Positions 59,051 to 64,000 of a DNA stretch of 64,000 nt are shown piece after piece (position 1 is the stretch's first letter; each line of letters begins with the position of its first letter). The position numbers and the translations under genes were made by a program. Under the pieces are notes generated by a model. The model worked only from the letters and a program-made list of their open reading frames with translations, was not told the DNA's origin and did no database searches. Source of the DNA: Coffea arabica (lineage: Eukaryota; Streptophyta; Magnoliopsida; Gentianales; Rubiaceae); the NCBI RefSeq assembly GCF_036785885.1, contig NC_092322.1:16018466-16082465 (forward strand), read 5' to 3'.

Positions 59051-60252
59051 AATGCTCTCAAGAAACATTGATAAAATCAACAATAGAAAGTGTTTAATAT
59101 GTCAAAATATGTCAAAGATAATGAGCCATTACAACTAGGCCAAATTATAGATTTTAGTAGAGATGCAGAAGGAACGGGGAAACAATAAATGGAAGAACTA
59201 CTTAACGAACATGAAACTGCTATAAACGACTAAACACTAAATTATGAAAGTTACCAAAAATAAACACGAGAACAAAGTTAGAAGCTACTTAGAAAGTAAT
59301 TAATCATACTAAAAAAAACAGCCTTCTCGGATATCTTTATTAATGGTCCTATCAGATCCTGAATCCAGGGGGGCTCGATATTCCACATCAGTTTATTTCA
59401 CAAATATTTAACCGTTTAAGGTGCTGGGCTATAAGTTAGACAAATTATAAGATTTATTTTGATATCTGGACAAACTTCAGGGGAGCTATGTGTGATTAGC
59501 TCAAATTGCAAAAGGAAAATTCGGTCATTTCAAACATATATTTTCCTGATACAAGCATAAGTTTTTTACAGCTAATAATGTGAAGCGGGCATTTCATAAA
59601 CGCTTTACCATTCAAAGAGTTTGACTGTAATTTGATCAAAGGGTAGATTTTTTTGGCCAAATCTTAGAGAAGGTAAGTGTAATTAATCATATATATATAT
59701 ATATATATATATGATGCATAGAATAATCTACCATCCAAATCTATTTCCAATAAAGGTACCACGTATTTTAAATTTACTATGCAAAATTCTAGCAATATTT
59801 CTAATGCCTTAATAGTAATTTCTTGATTATATAGTTGTGTTTTTATAGTTTCTTTTTTTTTTTTTGGAAGCTTTGAGGGAAAATTTCTAAAAGTGAGTAG
59901 TTATTTTTTAAGTAAAATGTCCTATTTCTTCTTACCGTTTCAAATATAGACTCCGGTCGTGTAAATGTGGGAGTTTGCTTGAGAAATTTTGTGATTTATG
60001 TTTCTTTCGTATAATACCCTAACTGTAAACTTTACGACTTCCTTATTTTCCCAAACATGAATGTACTTCTACTTATTGTTGGGGCCATTTACATAGTACT
60101 GACTTTGAGAATTATTCTTGCAATATTGCCCATGAGAGGAACAAAATCAGTATGGCTCTCTATTTTATAACTTAACTTGTTTGAACCTTAGGGTTTTTTC
60201 CTTTTGATAAATTTCATATAGGAGGGAAGGATGTCAACTCTATTTTTATTTA
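59051..60252. other. Intergenic DNA
   Basis: There is an (AT)n tract at 59687-59712. The rest is AT-rich, with no gene recognised. The left part may be the decayed LTR belonging to the gag scrap. Confidence 0.4.
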
Positions 60253-60700
60253 TTAAAAAAGATGAAGAATACAAAATAAGGAAGCAGAGCTCAACCTGAC
60301 CTCCAATATAGTACTGCTCCCTTCGTTTTGAAATCTAATATAAGGCATATTAATGCCGTCAAGATTGACTAAAGCTCCAACCCTAGAAGGAATATGATCA
60401 ACCGAATTGAAAATACATTCATCACTCTGGTTCAAATTTGCTAAAGCATCAGCAACGGAATTCACCTGTCGATAAACATGAACAATAGAGCCCTTGAAGC
60501 CATGCAAAGTCGCTTGAATCTGTAGCATAGTGTTACAAAGATGCCATTTATATGGACCATTGGAACTAATTAACTGAAAAAGTGATGATGAGTCCACTTC
60601 AACTTGCAAATCAGTGAAGCCCGGAGTAATGCAGAGTTGCAGACCAAATAAAAGAGGAAGTCCTCCTGCCAAAAGCACATCAAACTTCCCAAATCGGAAG
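60253..60700 (-). pseudogene. Type I RNase H domain fragment of a LINE-like element
   Basis: The minus-strand frame shows the plant RNase H (RVT_3) pattern: LQVEVDSSSLFQLI with the catalytic aspartate, then IVHVYRQVNSVADALANL with the last acidic residue. This domain is found at the C-terminus of many plant LINE polyproteins and in related stand-alone sequences. The N-terminal strand with the first catalytic Asp is missing. Only about 140 residues are open, so it is a 5'-truncated copy. Its end at 60253 is a TAA. Confidence 0.65.
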
Positions 60701-60834
60701 TAAAGGATAAAAGCAGTATGATATTCTATTTGAATCTATATTTTAGACTTGCAATGTTTTAACAAATGCATTCAATGATCAAGTACTAATTAATTTTCTA
60801 GATAAGTCACTATCCATTAATGTCTATTAATGGT

Positions 60835-60915
60835 GGAGAGTTTAGAATAGTTGGTGAGGTGATAAGGAGCTTTTCCTTTCCCTTAATAAGATTTGAATTC
60901 CTCTTCTTATTCAAA
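60835..60915 (+). mobile_element. Old SINE copy
   Basis: 'gttggtgaggtgataaggag', 'aataagatttgaattcctc' and 'cttattcaaataaa' follow the order of the SINE at 4089, with a decayed B box. No target duplication was found. Confidence 0.45.
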
Positions 60916-61239
60916 TAAATCTTGTAACTTAAAATTTTGGCTGTTGAAACTTTGGCAAGTAGAGTTCCATGATAGCGTTTTAGAGTTTGCTTATTTAATT
61001 AAGGGGGGTAAGTAATTATTCTTTATATCCAATTTTCTTTTTTCTTTATTTAGCCCCCTATTGCCTTTCTATGCTATAATCAGTAAGGTTTTGTGACAAT
61101 CCAAAGACGTGTTTTTGCATGTTTTGTTCAAGGAGAAAATTTATAGCAATATAACACTCTATACAGTTAACCTTTAAAAGATTTTTTTTTTTTATGTATC
61201 ACTAGATCAAATTGGCACGACAATGCAAAAGTACCTGCT

Positions 61240-61273
<34 letters not shown>

Positions 61274-61300
61274 TAGAATGTTGCATTCAGGACTTTTGGT
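60916..61300. other. Intergenic DNA with microsatellite
   Basis: (AT)n followed by (AC)n lies at 61241-61272. No gene is seen. Confidence 0.45.
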
Positions 61301-62060
61301 CATAGTTATTAAACCCAACCCAGAGAGGAACCCGGTGAAAGAGGTGGGTCAACGGGTTACTAGTTCAACCTGTGGGTGAGTGGTTCAATGGTGGGTCACT
61401 ACATATATTTAAATATTATGTTTTATAATTTTTTATATGGTTGAAACTATGTTATAGTAAATACTCAATTAGTCCAATTTATTATATAATCATTAATTCT
61501 TATAAGAATTAACAAAACCTAAATTTAATTAATAATCCACCAAACTTCAAGTATAACATTTTATCGAAGTGTAATTATCTAGTTTATTTACGAATTTTAA
61601 GTGCAAAAGGTTATTAAGAATAATATTTGTCTTAAAAATGAATTGTGTAATATGTTATTTTTTAAAATCCATTTCATAATTTATAGAATTTAGGGAATAA
61701 TAAAATTTTATTAAAAGATTCCAAACAAAAAAAGAATGAAACTCTAATATATAATATAGAAGGGGCAAACAAGCACCAAATGAGCTGATGGGCTTGTTGC
61801 AAGCGCGCTTAGTCCTTGTATTTGACAATCGAGGTTCGAATCAGCATCGCAGCAACATTTGCTAAACATTTTTTACCCAAAACCGGGTTCCTTAGAAAAT
61901 CGTCTAGTTCAACCAAATTGGCCGGTTGAACTGTTGGTCCGTTGAAAAGTTAACGGTTCTCTTGCACAAACAATCCAATTACAAAATCGGCCTGATTTCA
62001 TGGACGGTTCGTCAGATTGACCGGTTGAATTGTCGGGTCGGACCGGATTTAATAACTATG
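61301..62060. mobile_element. hAT-type element (760 bp)
   Basis: Both ends read CATAGTTATTAAA in inverted orientation, followed by GC-richer 'cccaaccc' or 'tccggtccgacccgac'. The 8-bp flanks are cttttggt and cttttggc, one transition apart. Subterminal 'ccggttgaac' motifs repeat. A tRNA-like block with 'gaggttcgaatc' (about 61851) lies inside. Confidence 0.88.
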
Positions 62061-63131
62061 CTTTTGGCCCAACTTGCCAACATAGCTGCCCATATGAAGA
62101 AAAAAATCATTACTTTATACTTTTTTATTTTTATTTGAACTTTGCATTATGTGACATGTGTATAGTACTCCCATATATGTTTTTTTTATATATTGTGGTT
62201 TCATGGTTCTTTTCTTAATTTACATGGACTTTTGTCGGTTTTGTGCTCTACGGGTTATGGCATTTTGTTTAGTATGAACTTCATGAATTTTTTTGTTGGC
62301 TTTAAGCAATAGATAAATTATCTTACCATAAAAAATTCAAAGGCCTAGATAAACTATTTATGAGTTTGTCTAACAGGTGCTCATTGAATACTTGTTAAAA
62401 TATATTTTGGGTGTCATATTTTTAGAAATGTAACATTATTTAGGTAAAGTAAATAAATACAAGAGAGAATGTATAAGATTAAATAGAGAAAGTATATAAA
62501 TGTAAGAGAAGGTAATAATTATTAGCAAATATATTTAAATGTGTTAATAAATACCAAATGGGTTTATTACTTTTTCTTACCAAGAGGTGGCTGCCAAAAG
62601 TGGTGATTGGCACTGTAGCAAATTGCAGAACAGAAAGTCCCAAGCTTTAATTTGCCATGGATAGGAGCATCCTAAAATTTATTAGGGGAAGAAAAAGAGA
62701 TTAGGACAAAGAAATAAAAGAAACGGTAAAATTCAAAAGCTATGCCTTTAATCACCAAAGAGATCTTGGTATAGTGGCTACAGTTGAGGTTACAAGAATT
62801 AGAGAGTTTATATTCAAATTTTTTTTTCCTCTCCACTTCTTAAACCTCACCCCTCTCCTACTAGACAAAAACAATTTTAAAAAATGCATCTAATCACATA
62901 ACTAGCAAAGAAAAAGGGTAGGGATTTCCTTGAGAGCAATGAGCTATGCTCATCCTAATACATTTAATTTGATGAAAGCAATTAAGATAACTTTGACAAT
63001 AGGAGGAATGGGCTGGGTAGCTCAAGAAGAGGAAGTGTAAATGAAAAGTTCTAGATTTGAGCCTTCACACTTATACTACTAAAAAAATAAATTTGAAAAT
63101 TGATGGTTCGACCACAATCTACATTTAATAT
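62061..63131. other. Intergenic DNA with SINE-like pieces
   Basis: About 62757-62840 has a box-A-like TTGGTATAGTGG (62766-62777) and a decayed B box. About 63000-63090 is a SINE. No gene is supported. Confidence 0.45.
63000..63090 (+). mobile_element. SINE copy
   Basis: 'gggctgggtagctcaagaag', 'gaagtgtaaatgaaaagttc', B-box-like 'gatttgagcc' and 'cttatactactaaaaaaa' match the family of 4089-4193 in order. The B box is decayed. Confidence 0.6.
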
Positions 63132-63632
63132 TGTTAGGTCTAGTTTTAAGAAATTGATAAATGAGAATAATAGAATTTTTTGCAATTCAATAATGACAAT
63201 AACAAAACAAATAAATCAAACAAAAAAACACAAAATTTACATGGTTCGGTCTAATTGACCTACGTCCACGGGTGATGGGGTAGCAGATTTACTACAACAG
63301 AAAGAGAGTACAAAAGAGGGGGTACAAAAACTTAGAAAATAATTCCCGAGTCCAAAATGCACCTAAAACTAAAAATACAAAAGATCCTAAATAGCACTAA
63401 ATGCTTAATAGCCCAAAGGCCCATAACTTGGTCTTTTGGCTTGATGCAAAACCAAAACTCCTCTCACACTGGGGCGTGGGCCCCTCAAAACTCTCTTGGA
63501 TTGGTGCACATGGCACTTGGGCTGATGCCCTTAGCACAATTAAAATCACTTAACTCCACTATATTTATAACCATCAAAAGGAGACACTTCTTTATAAAAG
63601 TTCCGATGTGGGATATAAAAACACACTCAACA
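63132..63632 (+). mobile_element. Probable solo LTR (501 bp)
   Basis: It begins TGTTAGGTC and ends CACTCAACA, so it has TG...CA ends with a short TGTT/AACA inverted repeat. The 5-bp flanks aatat and aatac differ by one transition. 'Ttccgatgtgggatat' before the end is a common plant LTR block, as is 'acatggttcggtctaattg' in the middle. No internal region follows. Confidence 0.5.
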
Positions 63633-64000
63633 AATACTCGAGCGACTGATACAGTTATGAATAGTTAAGCAATTAAGACTATAAAATCTAGAAAGTTATG
63701 TGCCTATTTTATTTCATTTACTTCGTAAGCTAGCTACTTACTCGACTATTGATTTGAAAACTACCAAAAATAATTTAGAAATATCTAAGTTTAGTTTCAG
63801 ATGCCAACACATCTTATATCACAAAAGAAATCCAATATAAAGCTTATAACAATGATCAATCTAATTTCAGACCTGTCATTTCTTGTAGAGTTTCTTTGTA
63901 ATCATATACAATTGGGCACCTTGGTAGTTGGCTTTGGGACTGCAAATGAATCAAACTACTCACAAGTCGATCGCAAGCGACTCGAGTCCGAGCTCGACTC
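63633..64000. other. Intergenic DNA; possible element end at the window edge
   Basis: The last 40 bases ('gcgactcgagtccgagctcg') resemble a hAT-type GC-rich subterminal region cut by the window border. Nothing else was recognised. Confidence 0.3.

Overview
The window looks like nuclear DNA of a flowering plant: AT-rich and intron-bearing, with widely spaced genes and many nested transposons. The two largest genes are intact orthologues of known Arabidopsis genes: an ABCG half-transporter (ABCG5 type) and a mitochondrial PLS-class PPR protein of the SLO2 type. The repeat families, including the GGGATAATTTCAGAAACC Mutator MITEs and the GTTTGGATT elements, resemble ones I associate with Rubiaceae such as coffee. 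An asterid eudicot is therefore my best guess, but that is inference.

Layout. 1-7364: repeats (short MITEs, a SINE with a perfect 16-bp target duplication, a 757-bp Mutator-type MITE) and then the ABCG5 promoter region. 7365-9296: ABCG5, one exon, plus strand. 9297-15796: gene-poor spacer. 15797-17911: SLO2-like PPR gene, minus strand, converging on ABCG5. 18606-26785: an 8.2-kb decayed Mutator-like element with about 85-bp terminal inverted repeats and a 9-bp target duplication. It holds a broken MuDR-type transposase, a convergent broken coiled-coil/membrane ORF, and a nested hAT element that itself contains a small MITE. 27-40 kb: almost purely repeats (three Mutator MITEs, a 520-bp tandem repeat ending in a Helitron terminus, a complete non-autonomous Helitron carrying a MITE and a SINE, short tandem repeats) plus a frameshifted cystatin-like pseudogene. 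40-57.7 kb: three members of an uncharacterised plant protein family (genes A, B and C), with A and B a local tandem duplication, and between B and C a decayed ARMC7-like gene, a TRIM-like LTR element and hAT elements. 57.7-64 kb: retrotransposon scraps, a hAT element with matching 8-bp flanks, SINE-like pieces and a probable solo LTR.

How it fits together. The genes do not form a pathway. ABCG5 exports lipids or other hydrophobic substrates across the plasma membrane. SLO2 edits mitochondrial transcripts. They are of interest together because the same two genes are neighbours in Arabidopsis (At2g13610 and At2g13600), so this is conserved microsynteny. Genes A, B and C each have a second, very short coding exon. 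The first intron begins AG|GTAA, and read as genomic DNA it supplies an in-frame stop, so the C-terminus is hidden from a simple ORF scan. Terminal repeats and target duplications were compared by eye. Splice sites are inferred from consensus and paralogue agreement, without transcript data.
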